From GCA-2711565 sp963664245 (GTDB lineage: Bacteria > Bacteroidota > Bacteroidia > Bacteroidales > GCA-2711565): DNA of 64,000 nucleotides. A program made the position numbers and the translations under genes. Under the pieces are notes generated by a model, which made no database searches, was not told where the DNA came from, and was given only the letters and a program-made list of their open reading frames with translations. The first letter of the stretch is position 1. Every line of letters starts with the position of its first letter. Of the stretch, positions 41,216 to 50,921 are shown one piece after another. Location: assembly GCA_963664245.1 (NCBI GenBank), contig OY760934.1:1674001-1738000 (forward strand), read 5' to 3'.

Positions 41216-41937
41216 CGTCTTAATTCGAAGTTTTCACCCAAATAGACTTTACGCACGTGTTCATCTTCGGCAAGTTCTTCCGAAGTTCCGGCTTTAAGGA
41301 TGGAACCTTCAAAAAGCAAGTATGAGCGGTCGGTAATACTGAGGGTTTCATGCACATTATGGTCGGTAATCAGTACGCCAATATTCCGCTCTTTTAACTT
41401 AGAAACAATAGATTGAATATCTTCAACTGCGATGGGGTCAACGCCGGCAAAGGGTTCGTCCAGCAAAATAAATTTAGGATCGGCAGCCAAAGCCCGGGCA
41501 ATTTCAGTTCGGCGGCGTTCCCCCCCCGACAAAGTAATCCCCTTACTCTTACGAATTCTATTAAGCCCAAACTCCTCTAAAAGAGACTCCAGACGTTCAG
41601 TCTGCTCCTGTTTCGAAAATTTGGTAAACTCAAGGGTAGCCTTTAAATTATCTTCCACACTCAGGTGACGGTAAACCGATGCTTCCTGTGCCAAATAGCC
41701 AATACCAAGCTGCGAACGCTTATACATTGGTTCTTTGGTAATATTGATATCCTCCAAAAAAATCTCTCCTGAATAAGGTTTAATTAAGCCAACAATCATG
41801 TAAAAGGTAGTTGTTTTCCCGGCTCCGTTAGGACCTAACAAACCAACTATTTCACCTTGTTCTACCTGTATAGACGCACCTTTTACTACCGTACGCTGAC
41901 GATATTTTTTGACCAAATTTTCTGTTCGGAGTATCAT
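41212..41937 (-). CDS. lptB: LPS export ABC transporter ATP-binding protein
   Basis: ATPase of the LptBFG complex that extracts lipopolysaccharide from the inner membrane. Walker A GPNGAGKTTT, Q-loop YLAQEASVYRHLSV (typical of LptB), signature LSGGERRRTEIARAL, Walker B FILLDEPFAGVDP and the His switch ITDHNVHETL are all intact. 241 aa. It is followed upstream by kdsD on the same strand, and both serve LPS. Confidence 0.95.
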   Translation of the reverse strand: MILRTENLVKKYRQRTVVKGASIQVEQGEIVGLLGPNGAGKTTTFYMIVGLIKPYSGEIFLEDINITKEPMYKRSQLGIGYLAQEASVYRHLSVEDNLKATLEFTKFSKQEQTERLESLLEEFGLNRIRKSKGITLSGGERRRTEIARALAADPKFILLDEPFAGVDPIAVEDIQSIVSKLKERNIGVLITDHNVHETLSITDRSYLLFEGSILKAGTSEELAEDEHVRKVYLGENFELRR

Positions 41938-41978
41938 AGGCTGATTTTAGAGGCGAAAATAAGTATTTCTTTTGAATT

Positions 41979-42944
41979 TTAAATAAGACCTTCTTTTAAA
42001 ATATCATGAATGTGGATGATGCCCAAATATCTTTCGCCATCCATTACCGGAAGCTGGGTAATATTATTTGCCCTCATAATATCAAGGGCTTTCACAACAA
42101 GCTGATTTTCGGAAATGGTTTTGGGATTTTTTGTCATAACATCTTTAGCCGTGAGCTTTGAAATGTTGGCGTGATTATAAAACGTTCTGCGCAAATCGCC
42201 ATCTGTAATAACCCCCACCAGTTTCTCATTTTCAATTACCGCAGCGGCGCCCAATCGCTTGGAGGTAATTTCCATAATCACCTCATCCATGGTTTCATCT
42301 GGTTTTACAAGGGGCTTTTCATTCTTGATATAAATATCAGAAACCCTTAAATAAAGTTGCTTACCTAGTATTCCGCCCGGGTGATATTTGGCAAAATCAT
42401 CTTTAGAGAACTCCCTGATCTCAAGCAGGCAAACAGCTAGAGCATCACCCATCACCAACTGTGCTGTGGTGCTGGTGGTTGGAGCCAAATTATTGGGGCA
42501 AGCTTCGCGTTCAATCGTCGTATCTAAAACATAATCGGCTTTGCGAGCTAGGTACGATTCGATATTCCCAACCATGGCTATCAATGTATTCCCCATATTT
42601 TTCAACAAAGGAATTAAAACCTTTATTTCAGGGGTTTCACCGCTTTTCGAAATACAAATAACCACATCATCTTTTCGTACAATTCCCAAATCACCATGAA
42701 TGGCATCGGCGGCATGCATAAAAATGGCAGGGGTTCCGGTAGAATTTAAGGTTGAAACAATTTTATTGGCAATATTTGCACTCTTACCAATACCGGTAAT
42801 AATAACCCTTCCTTTAGATTGCAAGATAATTTCAACGGTTTTCACAAAATCCTCGGCAATCAACGATTTCATGCTTTCTAAAGCAGCAGCCTCAGCCTCA
42901 ATTGTTCTGACAGCACTTTGTTTAATTTCTTCCTTTGTTTTCAA
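41979..42944 (-). CDS. kdsD: Arabinose-5-phosphate isomerase
   Basis: Converts ribulose 5-phosphate to arabinose 5-phosphate for Kdo synthesis. N-terminal SIS domain with TGIGKSANIANKIVSTLNSTG and ISKSGETPEI, the HPGGILGKQL link, and two CBS domains (about 205-320: LGAAAVIENEKLVGVITDGDLRR, and ITQLPVMDGERYLGIIHIHD). 321 aa. It lies 41 bp upstream of lptB in the same direction. Confidence 0.94.
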   Translation of the reverse strand: MKTKEEIKQSAVRTIEAEAAALESMKSLIAEDFVKTVEIILQSKGRVIITGIGKSANIANKIVSTLNSTGTPAIFMHAADAIHGDLGIVRKDDVVICISKSGETPEIKVLIPLLKNMGNTLIAMVGNIESYLARKADYVLDTTIEREACPNNLAPTTSTTAQLVMGDALAVCLLEIREFSKDDFAKYHPGGILGKQLYLRVSDIYIKNEKPLVKPDETMDEVIMEITSKRLGAAAVIENEKLVGVITDGDLRRTFYNHANISKLTAKDVMTKNPKTISENQLVVKALDIMRANNITQLPVMDGERYLGIIHIHDILKEGLI

Positions 42945-42994
42945 TTTTTAATTTTTTTTAAAATTTAAATTGTACAAAAAATCTCTTTTTGTGT

Positions 42995-43002
42995 TATATT
43001 TG
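42995..43002 (+). promoter_or_regulatory. -7 promoter box upstream of recQ
   Basis: TATATTTG fits TAnnTTTG. Transcription would begin near 43010 with a leader of about 115 nt before recQ. Confidence 0.38.
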
Positions 43003-43124
43003 TATATAGGGTGAAACTTTTTCTAAATTAACACTCATAAAACCCATTGGCAAATTGCATTTTACAAGCCGTTGGTTGACTGAGTAAAGGTACAAATTTA
43101 TACAAAAACAACTTAGGTAGGGAA

Positions 43125-45329
43125 ATGGTTGATTTCGAAGACAAGCAGTTATTAGATGTGCTGAAAAAGTTTTTTGGGTTTGAAAGCTTTAAAGGCAACC
43201 AAAAGAACATCATAAAAAGTGTTCTGGCAGGGAAAGATACATTCGTTATTATGCCAACCGGTGGTGGGAAATCTATGTGTTACCAGCTTCCGGCGTTGAT
43301 TAATGAAGGAACCGCAATTATTATCTCTCCCCTTATTGCATTAATGAAAAACCAGGTTGATTCGATCCGTAATTTTGGAACCGAACAAGGCATTGCCCAT
43401 TTTTTAAATTCATCGCTTACCAAAGCGGAGATTTTGAATGTAAAAAACGACTTAACACAAGGGAAAACCAAGCTACTTTATGTTGCTCCCGAATCGCTTA
43501 CCAAACAAGAAAATGTTGATTTTTTAAGAACCATAAAGATATCGTTTTATGCCATTGATGAGGCTCACTGCATTTCGGAATGGGGTCATGATTTCCGTCC
43601 CGAATACCGCCGCCTGCGCCCCATCATTGAAGAAATTGGGAAAAGAGTTCCGATTATTGCTCTAACAGCAACTGCTACACCAAAGGTTCAACAAGACATT
43701 CAAAAAAACCTCAACATGCTGGACGCAAATGTTTTTAAATCTTCGTTCAACCGCCCCAATTTATATTACGAGGTTCGCCCAAAGGATAAAAATGTTAATC
43801 GTGAAATCATCAAATTTATCAAAAGTAAAACTGGAAAATCGGGCATTGTATATTGTTTAAGCCGTAAAATGGTGGAAGAGATAGCCGAGACCCTCCAGGT
43901 TAATGGAATCAAAGCCCTCCCTTATCATGCCGGACTTGATGCCCAAACCCGGCGGAAAAACCAGGACATGTTTTTGATGGAAGAAGCTGATGTAATTGTC
44001 GCAACCATTGCCTTTGGAATGGGCATTGACAAACCGGATGTCCGCTTCGTGATTCACCACGATATTCCTAAAAGCCTGGAAGGTTACTACCAGGAAACCG
44101 GACGTTCAGGACGGGATGATGGTGAAGGAAACTGCATAACTTTTTATAGTTACGACGACATCCAAAAACTGGAAAAATTCATGAAAGGTAAACCTGTTGC
44201 CGAACAGGAAATTGCTAAACAATTACTGCACGAAACAGTTTCTTATGCCGAATCGGCCGTATGTCGCCGTAAACAACTTTTACATTATTTCGGTGAAATT
44301 TACGAGCAAGAAAGTTGCGGTAATTGCGATAACTGCCTGCATCCAAAAACCAGTTTCGAAGGTCAGGAATTTATTTCCCTTGTACTAAAAACAATCCTGG
44401 CTGTAAAACAACAATTCAAGGCCAACCACATCATCAATATTTTAATAGGAAAAAACAACACCAACATCAAACAATACAAACACAACAATATTGAATATTT
44501 TGGCGAAGGCTGCGAAAAAAGCGACAAGTTTTGGAACGCTGTAATTCGTCAAAGCCTGATCGCCAGACTTTTAGTTAAAGACATTGATAATTACGGTTTG
44601 CTTAAACTCAGCCCGGAAGGATACAAATTTATTGAAGAACCTTATTCGATTAAGCTAACCATGGATCATGACTACGACAACCCGGAAGAAGACGATGTTG
44701 TTGCTACCGGGGGAGCCGTGCACAAAACCAGCACAACCGACAAAGCCCTGTTCTCCATGTTAAAAGATCTACGAAAGAAAATATCGAAAGATGAAAATCT
44801 TCCGCCTTTTGTGATCTTCCAGGATCCTTCGTTAGAAGATATGGCCATACAGTATCCGATAAGCATGGAAGAACTAACCCAGATTACAGGGGTTGGTGCC
44901 GGAAAAGCTAAAAAATACGGAGAACCGTTTATTAAGATGATTGCCGATTATGTTGAAGAAAACGAAATCATGCGTCCTAACGACATCATGGTTAAATCGG
45001 TAGTAAACAAATCCGGATTAAAAGTTTACATCATACAAAACATCGACCGTAAAATACCACTCGAAGACATTGCTTTTGCGAAAAATTTAACCCTCTCCGA
45101 ATTGTTGACCGAAATAGAACATATCGTATCTTCGGGCACAAAAGTTGACATTGATTATTATATTGACGAAAACATTGACGAATACCATCAGGAAGATATT
45201 TTTGACTATTTCCAGGAAGCCAACAGCGACTCTATTGAAGATGCATTGGACGAACTTGGTGAAGACGAATATAGCCTTGAAGAAATCAGAATGATGCGCA
45301 TAAAATTTCTTTCTGAAATTGGAAATTAA
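43125..45329 (+). CDS. recQ: ATP-dependent DNA helicase RecQ
   Basis: 3-prime to 5-prime helicase for recombination and replication repair. Motif I PTGGGKSMCYQLPAL, Ia ISPLIALMKNQV, II YAIDEAHCISEWGHDFRPEY, III ALTATAT, V VATIAFGMGIDKPDVR and VI QETGRSGRDD are all present. A zinc site follows (CRRKQLLHYFGE...CGNCDNC), then winged helix and HRDC-like domain (about 545-610), and a further acidic C-terminal part. 734 aa, the longer form usual in Bacteroidetes. Confidence 0.96.
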   Translation: MVDFEDKQLLDVLKKFFGFESFKGNQKNIIKSVLAGKDTFVIMPTGGGKSMCYQLPALINEGTAIIISPLIALMKNQVDSIRNFGTEQGIAHFLNSSLTKAEILNVKNDLTQGKTKLLYVAPESLTKQENVDFLRTIKISFYAIDEAHCISEWGHDFRPEYRRLRPIIEEIGKRVPIIALTATATPKVQQDIQKNLNMLDANVFKSSFNRPNLYYEVRPKDKNVNREIIKFIKSKTGKSGIVYCLSRKMVEEIAETLQVNGIKALPYHAGLDAQTRRKNQDMFLMEEADVIVATIAFGMGIDKPDVRFVIHHDIPKSLEGYYQETGRSGRDDGEGNCITFYSYDDIQKLEKFMKGKPVAEQEIAKQLLHETVSYAESAVCRRKQLLHYFGEIYEQESCGNCDNCLHPKTSFEGQEFISLVLKTILAVKQQFKANHIINILIGKNNTNIKQYKHNNIEYFGEGCEKSDKFWNAVIRQSLIARLLVKDIDNYGLLKLSPEGYKFIEEPYSIKLTMDHDYDNPEEDDVVATGGAVHKTSTTDKALFSMLKDLRKKISKDENLPPFVIFQDPSLEDMAIQYPISMEELTQITGVGAGKAKKYGEPFIKMIADYVEENEIMRPNDIMVKSVVNKSGLKVYIIQNIDRKIPLEDIAFAKNLTLSELLTEIEHIVSSGTKVDIDYYIDENIDEYHQEDIFDYFQEANSDSIEDALDELGEDEYSLEEIRMMRIKFLSEIGN

Positions 45330-45330
45330 A

Positions 45331-45732
45331 ATGAAGAAAAACCTGTTTATTTTTTGCCTGTTTGTCCTTTTATCGGCATGCCACACCCCATCAAAGGAAA
45401 AAGAAGACATTGGTTTGCCCAAAGAACAAATTGTTGATTTAATGATCGATGTCCAACTTATGGAATCCATTTTTGCCACGCACCGGGAAATTAAAGGCCC
45501 GATTGAACAAGCCCAGCTATTTCAGGAAGTTTTAAAGAAACATCAAATTAGCCAATCTAAGTTCGATTCTATTCGAACATTTTTGGAAAATAATCTTAAT
45601 TATTACAAAGTAATTTTAGACAGCATGGCCGTAAAAATTGAAAAAATGGACACCTTAGCTCTGCCGTTGCTTCAATATACTGATACAACAAAAAAGATTA
45701 AGCTGGACGGACGAAAATTCCGAAAAGACTAA
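45331..45732 (+). CDS. DUF4296 lipoprotein
   Basis: 133 aa. ATG 45331 is preferred (one base after the recQ stop) because it begins a lipoprotein signal MKKNLFIFCLFVLLSAC with the lipid Cys at residue 17. The body matches the DUF4296 pattern common in Bacteroidetes: LPKEQIVDLMIDVQLMESIF and a segment near QISQSKFDSIRTFLENN and YYKVILDSM. Function unknown. Cotranscribed with recQ; the end overlaps deoC by 4 bp. Confidence 0.85.
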   Translation: MKKNLFIFCLFVLLSACHTPSKEKEDIGLPKEQIVDLMIDVQLMESIFATHREIKGPIEQAQLFQEVLKKHQISQSKFDSIRTFLENNLNYYKVILDSMAVKIEKMDTLALPLLQYTDTTKKIKLDGRKFRKD

Positions 45733-46577
45733 GCATTTATTTTTTCAAATACTTTATTTGCTAGCCTACTGGCTCCAAACCTGAATAAATGGGAATTTAT
45801 CCATTCTTCGCCCAAAACATTTTTAATCAAAGCATAATAACGCAAGGCTGTTTCAGGTTCAGAAATGCCGCCTGCCGGTTTTATTCCAATTTTCAATCCG
45901 GTTTCCCGGTAATAATCTTTAATGGCATCCAGCATCACCAAAAAAGCTTCTTCGGTGGCTGCCGGTTGGATTTTACCGGTTGATGTTTTAATAAAATCAG
46001 CTCCGGCGTAGATGGAAATGTCACTGGCCCTTCGAATATTTTCAGGAGACTGCAACTCACCGGTTTCCAGAATCACCTTCAAATGCACTTTGCCACACAC
46101 ATTTTTTATGGTTCTAATTTCATCAAACACCCGCTGAAAATTTCCTTCCAAAAAAGCTCCACGAGAGATGACCATATCAATTTCATCTGCTCCCTGAGAA
46201 ACAGCATACGCAATCTCAGCCAGTTTAACTTCCATTGGTGATTGTCCACTGGGGAACGCTCCCGCCACCGAGGCAACATTAATTTCCGTTTTCTTCAATA
46301 AACTTTTAGCCAGATTTACAAAAGGCGGATATACACAAACCGCTGCCACACCTGGAATTTGTTTCTCGTCATTTTTATACGATTGTGCCCGCAAACAAAG
46401 TTGATTGATCTTTGCATCGTTATCACTACCTTCCAGCGTTGTTAAGTCAATTAATCCTAAAATATCACGATAAGCTTTTTGCTCGTCGATCAATTTCAGC
46501 TCCTGATTAACAATTAATTCTATTCTTTGCTGTATATCCTCTGTTGAAATATTCCAATTTTTTGTAAAAATGTTCAT
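45729..46577 (-). CDS. deoC: Deoxyribose-phosphate aldolase
   Basis: Cleaves 2-deoxyribose 5-phosphate to glyceraldehyde 3-phosphate and acetaldehyde. Motifs: LIDLTTLEGSD (N-terminal), VAAVCVYPPFV, VASVAGAFPSGQ, GADEIDMVI, KVILETGEL and the Schiff-base Lys in ADFIKTSTGK, then IGIKPAGGI. 282 aa, the longer DeoC type of Bacteroidetes and eukaryotes. Single gene. Confidence 0.95.
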   Translation of the reverse strand: MNIFTKNWNISTEDIQQRIELIVNQELKLIDEQKAYRDILGLIDLTTLEGSDNDAKINQLCLRAQSYKNDEKQIPGVAAVCVYPPFVNLAKSLLKKTEINVASVAGAFPSGQSPMEVKLAEIAYAVSQGADEIDMVISRGAFLEGNFQRVFDEIRTIKNVCGKVHLKVILETGELQSPENIRRASDISIYAGADFIKTSTGKIQPAATEEAFLVMLDAIKDYYRETGLKIGIKPAGGISEPETALRYYALIKNVLGEEWINSHLFRFGASRLANKVFEKINA

Positions 46578-46655
46578 ATCAATTTTTTTGATAAAAATAC
46601 TGATATTTCAGAAACTGATATTGTAAAAACCGTTAGATTTTAGTTTCAGATTGCG

Positions 46656-46663
46656 TATATTTG
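46656..46663 (+). promoter_or_regulatory. -7 promoter box for the GT2 gene
   Basis: TATATTTG fits TAnnTTTG, 25 bp before the start codon. Confidence 0.38.
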
Positions 46664-46688
46664 TTTTAAGAATTTCTAATTCCCCATC

Positions 46689-47615
46689 ATGAAAAAAAAA
46701 GATTATCCGCTGGTATCAATCATCAGTGTTAACTTCAACCAACTAAAAGTTACGGAAGAATTCCTCGAATCATTACGAAAAGTTACCTATCCCAAACTTG
46801 AAATCATCATTGTTGATAATGCTTCTAAAGAAGACCCGACGGCTTATCTCACAAAAAAATTCCCCGAAATAATTTGTCTGAGAAGTGAAGAAAATTTAGG
46901 CTTCGCCGGAGGAAACAACCTTGCCATCCGCCAGGCTAAAGGCGATTATTTCATGATGCTAAATAATGACACCGAAGTTGATCCCGGTTTTTTAGAACCT
47001 TTGGTAGATGCCATGTTAGAGAACCCCAAAATTGGGATGGTCGGATCCAAGGTTCATTATTATTACGAAGAAAATACCATTCAGTTTGCCGGTGCCACGC
47101 CCATGACACGTTTTACGGCAACCAGTCATTTCATCGGAAACCGCGAAAAAGATGAAGGACAATACGAAGAGCAAAAACCAACCTCTTTTGCTTCGGGAGC
47201 AGCAATGATGGCCAGCCGAAAAGTTTGTGAAGAAGTTGGTTTGATGGCTGCATTTTTCTTTCTTTATTACGAGGAACTCGACTGGCAAGCCCGCATCCGT
47301 AAAGCTGGTTACGAAATTCATTACATCCCAAAATCTTTGGTTTTCCACAAAGAGAGTATTTCCGTCGGGAAAAAAAGTTCTTTACAAGCCTATTGGAAAA
47401 CAAGAAACCGTTTGCTTTTAATTCGGCGAAACAACAAACGCATAGAAGTTTTTATCAGCTATTTATACATTACATTTATTTCTACACCTTGGCAAATTGT
47501 AAAATATTTCTCGCTATTCAAATGGCGTTCATTAGTCGTTTTCGGAATTGCTACCGGCTGGCATTATGTAAATATGTTCAATCGAAAACGGATCTACCAA
47601 AACGATTATCTGTAA
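46689..47615 (+). CDS. GT2 family glycosyltransferase (rhamnosyl/N-acetylglucosaminyl-transferase-like)
   Basis: 308 aa inverting glycosyltransferase with GT-A fold. VSIISVNFNQLKVTEEFLESL (9-29), IIIVDNASKED (nucleotide-binding), LGFAGGNNLAIRQAKGDYFMMLNNDTEVD with the metal motif, and FFFLYYEELDWQARIRKAGYEIHYIP are typical of the WcaE/RfbF-like subgroup. A hydrophobic C-terminal segment (about 255-300) may bring it to the membrane. No sugar cluster surrounds it; role probably in cell-surface polysaccharide. Confidence 0.9.
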   Translation: MKKKDYPLVSIISVNFNQLKVTEEFLESLRKVTYPKLEIIIVDNASKEDPTAYLTKKFPEIICLRSEENLGFAGGNNLAIRQAKGDYFMMLNNDTEVDPGFLEPLVDAMLENPKIGMVGSKVHYYYEENTIQFAGATPMTRFTATSHFIGNREKDEGQYEEQKPTSFASGAAMMASRKVCEEVGLMAAFFFLYYEELDWQARIRKAGYEIHYIPKSLVFHKESISVGKKSSLQAYWKTRNRLLLIRRNNKRIEVFISYLYITFISTPWQIVKYFSLFKWRSLVVFGIATGWHYVNMFNRKRIYQNDYL

Positions 47616-47859
47616 ACAACTATCCACTTTCGGATGATTAATATTTTTCGGATAAAAATTTCTTCCTGAAGCATTGTGTTTTCAAGGGTTATAAAAACAG
47701 TCACAAAATTTCCCAGAACCCCAAACCACTGATATTTAAGCATTCCTGATTTTTTCACAAAAAACCTGCTTCAATCGTTTGAAATTAACCGCTTTGGTAC
47801 ACGAATTGCGTATAATAATGCAATTAATATCAATATATAACCCGAAAATATTTTTAAAC

Positions 47860-48006
47860 ATGAAATTCGCGCTTAAAATCAACACACAAAAGCAACCAAA
47901 ACACTACAAGTACTACAAATGCGACAGATGTGGATATATTTCTATGGTAAAAAATTCGTATTGCCCAATTTGTGAAAAAGACGGTTATAAGCTGAAGTTG
48001 AAGTAA
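47860..48006 (+). CDS. Small zinc-ribbon protein
   Basis: 48 aa from ATG 47860: basic N-terminus, then CDRCGY and CPICEKDGY, two CxxC pairs 15 residues apart that form a rubredoxin-like or zinc-ribbon knuckle. An upstream in-frame Met exists at 47779 but the extension is not plausible. Likely a zinc or iron binding small protein, perhaps nucleic-acid binding; role unknown. A second small ORF follows after 6 bp. Confidence 0.6.
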   Translation: MKFALKINTQKQPKHYKYYKCDRCGYISMVKNSYCPICEKDGYKLKLK

Positions 48007-48012
48007 CAAAAC

Positions 48013-48195
48013 GTGAAAATTAATCACATATATACGCAAAAAGAATTAACGGAGTCTGGTTTTGTGCCCGGCAAAGGACTTAAAACCGACACGGCAGTTT
48101 ACAAAAAACAAAACAAAATATATTTATTTGAGAAAATAAAGCAGGATGAATTGAGGTTACATAGCATTATAACTGAAGCATCCTATTATTTATAG
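48013..48195 (+). CDS. Small hypothetical protein (GTG start)
   Basis: 60 residues starting at GTG 48013, rich in Lys and hydrophobic beta-type residues (TDTAVYKKQNKIYLFEKIKQD). Close spacing to the zinc-ribbon gene and a terminator-like hairpin behind it support a real gene. No family recognised. Confidence 0.42.
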   Translation: MKINHIYTQKELTESGFVPGKGLKTDTAVYKKQNKIYLFEKIKQDELRLHSIITEASYYL

Positions 48196-48238
48196 CTCGC
48201 AGGTTAGACAAATTTTTAGTGGCTTAGACAGATGATTG

Positions 48239-48269
48239 AAAAGGCTCTTCGGTTTCGGGGGGCTTTTTT
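48239..48269 (+). terminator. Terminator-like hairpin before the island
   Basis: AAAAGGCTCTTC pairs, with G-T pairs and one bulge, to GGGGGGCTTTTTT; six T follow. Ends the two-gene small-protein unit. Confidence 0.5.
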
Positions 48270-48312
48270 GTTTGACACAGATCTTCTTTATGCAACCTCA
48301 AAAAATCACTTG

Positions 48313-48385
48313 CACACCTAATTGCAACCTATTTTGTGTTTATAACAGTATTTATTGCTATAGGCAGGTACATGAGGTTATAAAT
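48313..48385 (+). repeat. Left attachment repeat (attL) of the island
   Basis: 73 bp identical to 61610-61682. Begins CACACCTAATTGCAACC and ends GGTTATAAAT. The sequence differs immediately outside on both sides. Confidence 0.88.
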
Positions 48386-48486
48386 TAACACATCGAAAAA
48401 GTAATAGCAAGTCATTAGTTGATATAGAAGTGGGCAACTCTAAATAGCCAGAAGTGACGAAGTGACGAATATTTAACAAGGTAATA

Positions 48487-49818
48487 TCCATAAAACTGTG
48501 TAAATGATCAAATCACGGGGTTCAAGAACTCGGTGATTTTTTTGTTTTATTAACTTTAAACACAGTTTTAGATTATGGAAAAAGAAGATTTATTGAACAG
48601 TGACTTCTTGAAGAAGTTCAAAACAGAAGAAGAGTTATCCAGTTTCTTAAAAGAACTCCATACCCGTGGGTTAGAAAAAATACTGGAAGCCGAAATGGAC
48701 GTACACCTTGGTTATGAAAAAAACGATGTAAAGGGCAATAATAGCGGCAACTCGCGCAATGGCCTCACAACCAAGAATATCAAAACAGAGTTTGGAGAAT
48801 CCAGTATAAAAGTCCCCAGGGACCGCAGCAGTAGCTTTTCACCCATCATTGTCCCCAAGCACAGCAATAAGTCATTGTCTGTCCAAAACCTTGTAGTATC
48901 GCTTTACGCTAAAGGGATGAGCCTATCGGACATTGAAGATGAACTCCATGAAATTTATGGTTTTAAACTATCTACTTCAGCCATTTCAACTATTACCGAA
49001 AAAGTAAACCAGGATGTTTTGGACTGGCAAAACCGTCCTTTGGACAATTTGTATTTTATTGTTTGGATGGACGGTATCGTTTTCAAAGTCCGGGACCAGG
49101 GAAAGGTCATCAACAAAACCGTGTATCTTGCCGTTGGGCTGAACAAAGAAGGCCGGAAAGAACTCCTTGGTATCTGGCTTGGCAAAAACGAAAGTTCATC
49201 TTTCTGGATGGGTGTCCTGACGGATTTAAAAGCCCGGGGCATAGAAGACATCCTGGTTACCGTAACCGATAACCTGAACGGGTTCACAGACACGATAAAG
49301 AATGTTTTCCCACAATCAAGCACACAGATATGTGTGGTGCACCAGATCAGAAACAGTGCAAGGTATGTGGTCTGGAAAGATAAAAAGGCTTTTGCTTCGG
49401 ACATGAAGAACATTTACAATGCCCCCACAAAACAGGCTGCTAAGGCGGAACTGGACAAGTTCAAAGCAGATGGGAAGACAAGTACCCTTATGCCATTAAA
49501 AGCTGGGAAAACAACTGGGACGAGCTTACGGTCTTTTTTGATTTTCCTTTAGAGATCAGAAAAATTATTTATACCACGAACTTAATTGAAAACATGAATG
49601 GGAAAATCAGAAAGTACACCAAAAACAAACTGTCGTTCCCTAATGACCAAGCGGTCATCAAATCAACCTATTTGGCTTTGGGACAGATCACAAAAAAATG
49701 GACCCAGCCCATCCAAAACTGGGGGCTGATACTAAACCAATTTATGACTATATTTGAAAAAAGGGTTCGGATCTAAAAAGCCAAACCCCGTGAATGTTCA
49801 TTTACACAAAATTTTGGA
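48487..49818 (+). mobile_element. IS256-family insertion sequence, decayed
   Basis: Terminal inverted repeats of about 36 bp: left begins TCCATAAAACTGTGTAAATG, and the right end reads on the other strand TCCAAAATTTTGTGTAAATG; both run into CACGGGGTT. It encloses one frameshifted transposase gene. Exact ends and target duplication are uncertain by some bases. Confidence 0.75.
48575..49776 (+). pseudogene. IS256-family transposase, frameshifted
   Basis: The first frame (48575-49552) gives a standard Mutator-type transposase: GLEKILEAEMDVHLGYEK, VPRDRSSSFSP, YAKGMSLSDIE and the DDE residues in IVWMDGIVFKVR (first Asp) and VTDNLNGF (second Asp), then CVVHQIRNS. Near 49466-49483 the frame is lost; the expected continuation (YPYAIKSWENNWDEL ... 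LIENMNGKIRKYT, with the catalytic Glu) is found in the next frame to the stop at 49776. A one-base deletion explains this. Unless the base is a sequencing error, the enzyme is inactive. Confidence 0.82.
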
Positions 49819-49840
49819 TAGTGTCAAAGTAAGTAAAAAA

Positions 49841-49880
49841 TAGCACTATCTCATTTACACTGTTTATGAGATAGTTGCTA
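49841..49880. repeat. Hairpin between IS256 and the CoiA-like gene
   Basis: TAGCACTATCTCAT pairs with ATGAGATAGTTGCTA (one bulge) around an 11-nt loop. It could be a terminator for the minus-strand gene or a piece of a cassette end. Confidence 0.45.
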
Positions 49881-49910
49881 GAATCTGCTTGCTTTTAGCT
49901 CAGTTCTTTG

Positions 49911-50810
49911 TTAGGGGCTGGTTTTATTAATTTCCTCTATTATTGTCTTTATTTTTAGATAGTTTTTATTTCCACACATCACAAAATATTCTTGAGTAGC
50001 CAAATTGAAAGTGCATTTTTTACACCTATAAAGTTCCACACTTTTATCTTGAAATCTATCAAGTACCATTGGACACTCATTAATCTTAGGATTGTTTTTA
50101 TATCCAACAATTTTTTTACTATCAACAAATTCAACAATTTTATCCATTATCAGTTGATGCTTAAGCAATAGTTCATCTATTAAATCCTCATCTTTTATAT
50201 TGCAAAACCATGTTTTGTTATTAATATTTTCAATCACATTTAATTCTAAGTCTTTTTCATCAACTGTCCTATCCATCTTTGACAAATCTACCTCAATGAC
50301 GGGAATCCCAATATTTTCAATTTTTTCCTGTTTCTCAACTTTAATTTTGCTGGTTACTGCTATTTCAATAATAATCGGTTTACCTTGAATAGTACATTTT
50401 AAATCTGGGACGATATCATGTAATTTTTTTTCAAGAACAACATTATCAATTTGATATGTCTTTGGAATAATTGTCCCAAGTTGTTTCGTATTTATATTTT
50501 TATAATAAAAGTCATTTAAATTGAATGTGTCAAAGATAGGTTCTCTAAAAGGTAAAGTTATCTTTCTATTCTTCTCAAGTATTCTCTTGCCGTCATAATG
50601 TATTGAAGTCTCATAAGCATATTCGCATTGTATCTTACTTTTATGAGCGAAGTGATTTTGTGGTTTAATATTTTTACCCTTTTTAGCAATTAATTGTTCT
50701 CCACATGCAGGACATACACAGTTACATTTTAAGCCACTCTCCACTTCGGAAATATGATAATTTTTCCCGTTTCTAATTCCATTTTTCAATATGTGACGAT
50801 GGTCTTTCAT
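49911..50810 (-). CDS. CoiA-like competence-family protein
   Basis: 299 aa from ATG 50810 (an upstream Met at 50840 is also in frame). The N-terminal zinc-finger part has CNCVCPACGEQLIAKKG and HFAHKSKIQC, as in CoiA. A restriction-endonuclease-like core follows: PDLKCTIQGKPIIIEIAVTSK (about 152-172), with Asp, Glu and Lys in PD-(D/E)xK-like order, then IGIPVIEVDLS. A second Cys set lies near the end (CKKCTF, Cys in VMCGNK). CoiA proteins act in DNA uptake; island-borne relatives may be nucleases in genome conflict. Strongly AT-rich. Confidence 0.7.
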   Translation of the reverse strand: MKDHRHILKNGIRNGKNYHISEVESGLKCNCVCPACGEQLIAKKGKNIKPQNHFAHKSKIQCEYAYETSIHYDGKRILEKNRKITLPFREPIFDTFNLNDFYYKNINTKQLGTIIPKTYQIDNVVLEKKLHDIVPDLKCTIQGKPIIIEIAVTSKIKVEKQEKIENIGIPVIEVDLSKMDRTVDEKDLELNVIENINNKTWFCNIKDEDLIDELLLKHQLIMDKIVEFVDSKKIVGYKNNPKINECPMVLDRFQDKSVELYRCKKCTFNLATQEYFVMCGNKNYLKIKTIIEEINKTSP

Positions 50811-50921
50811 TAACTTGCCCCTAACGTATGTATAAACCAATGTGTGTTATTTCTCATATAGAAAAAGGTTGTGTTACATAATTAAAAAATGACTTGAAGT
50901 TAGCCTAAGCACCATGCACTA
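50811..50921 (-). repeat. Cassette-boundary-like module 1
   Basis: Between the Fic gene end and the CoiA-like gene start. On the minus strand it has, in order, AACAATGGCTAA, GTGCATGG, GAAATAAC, TTGGTTTATACAT and CGTTAGGGGC. The same blocks in the same order recur at about 52140-52232. Confidence 0.45.
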
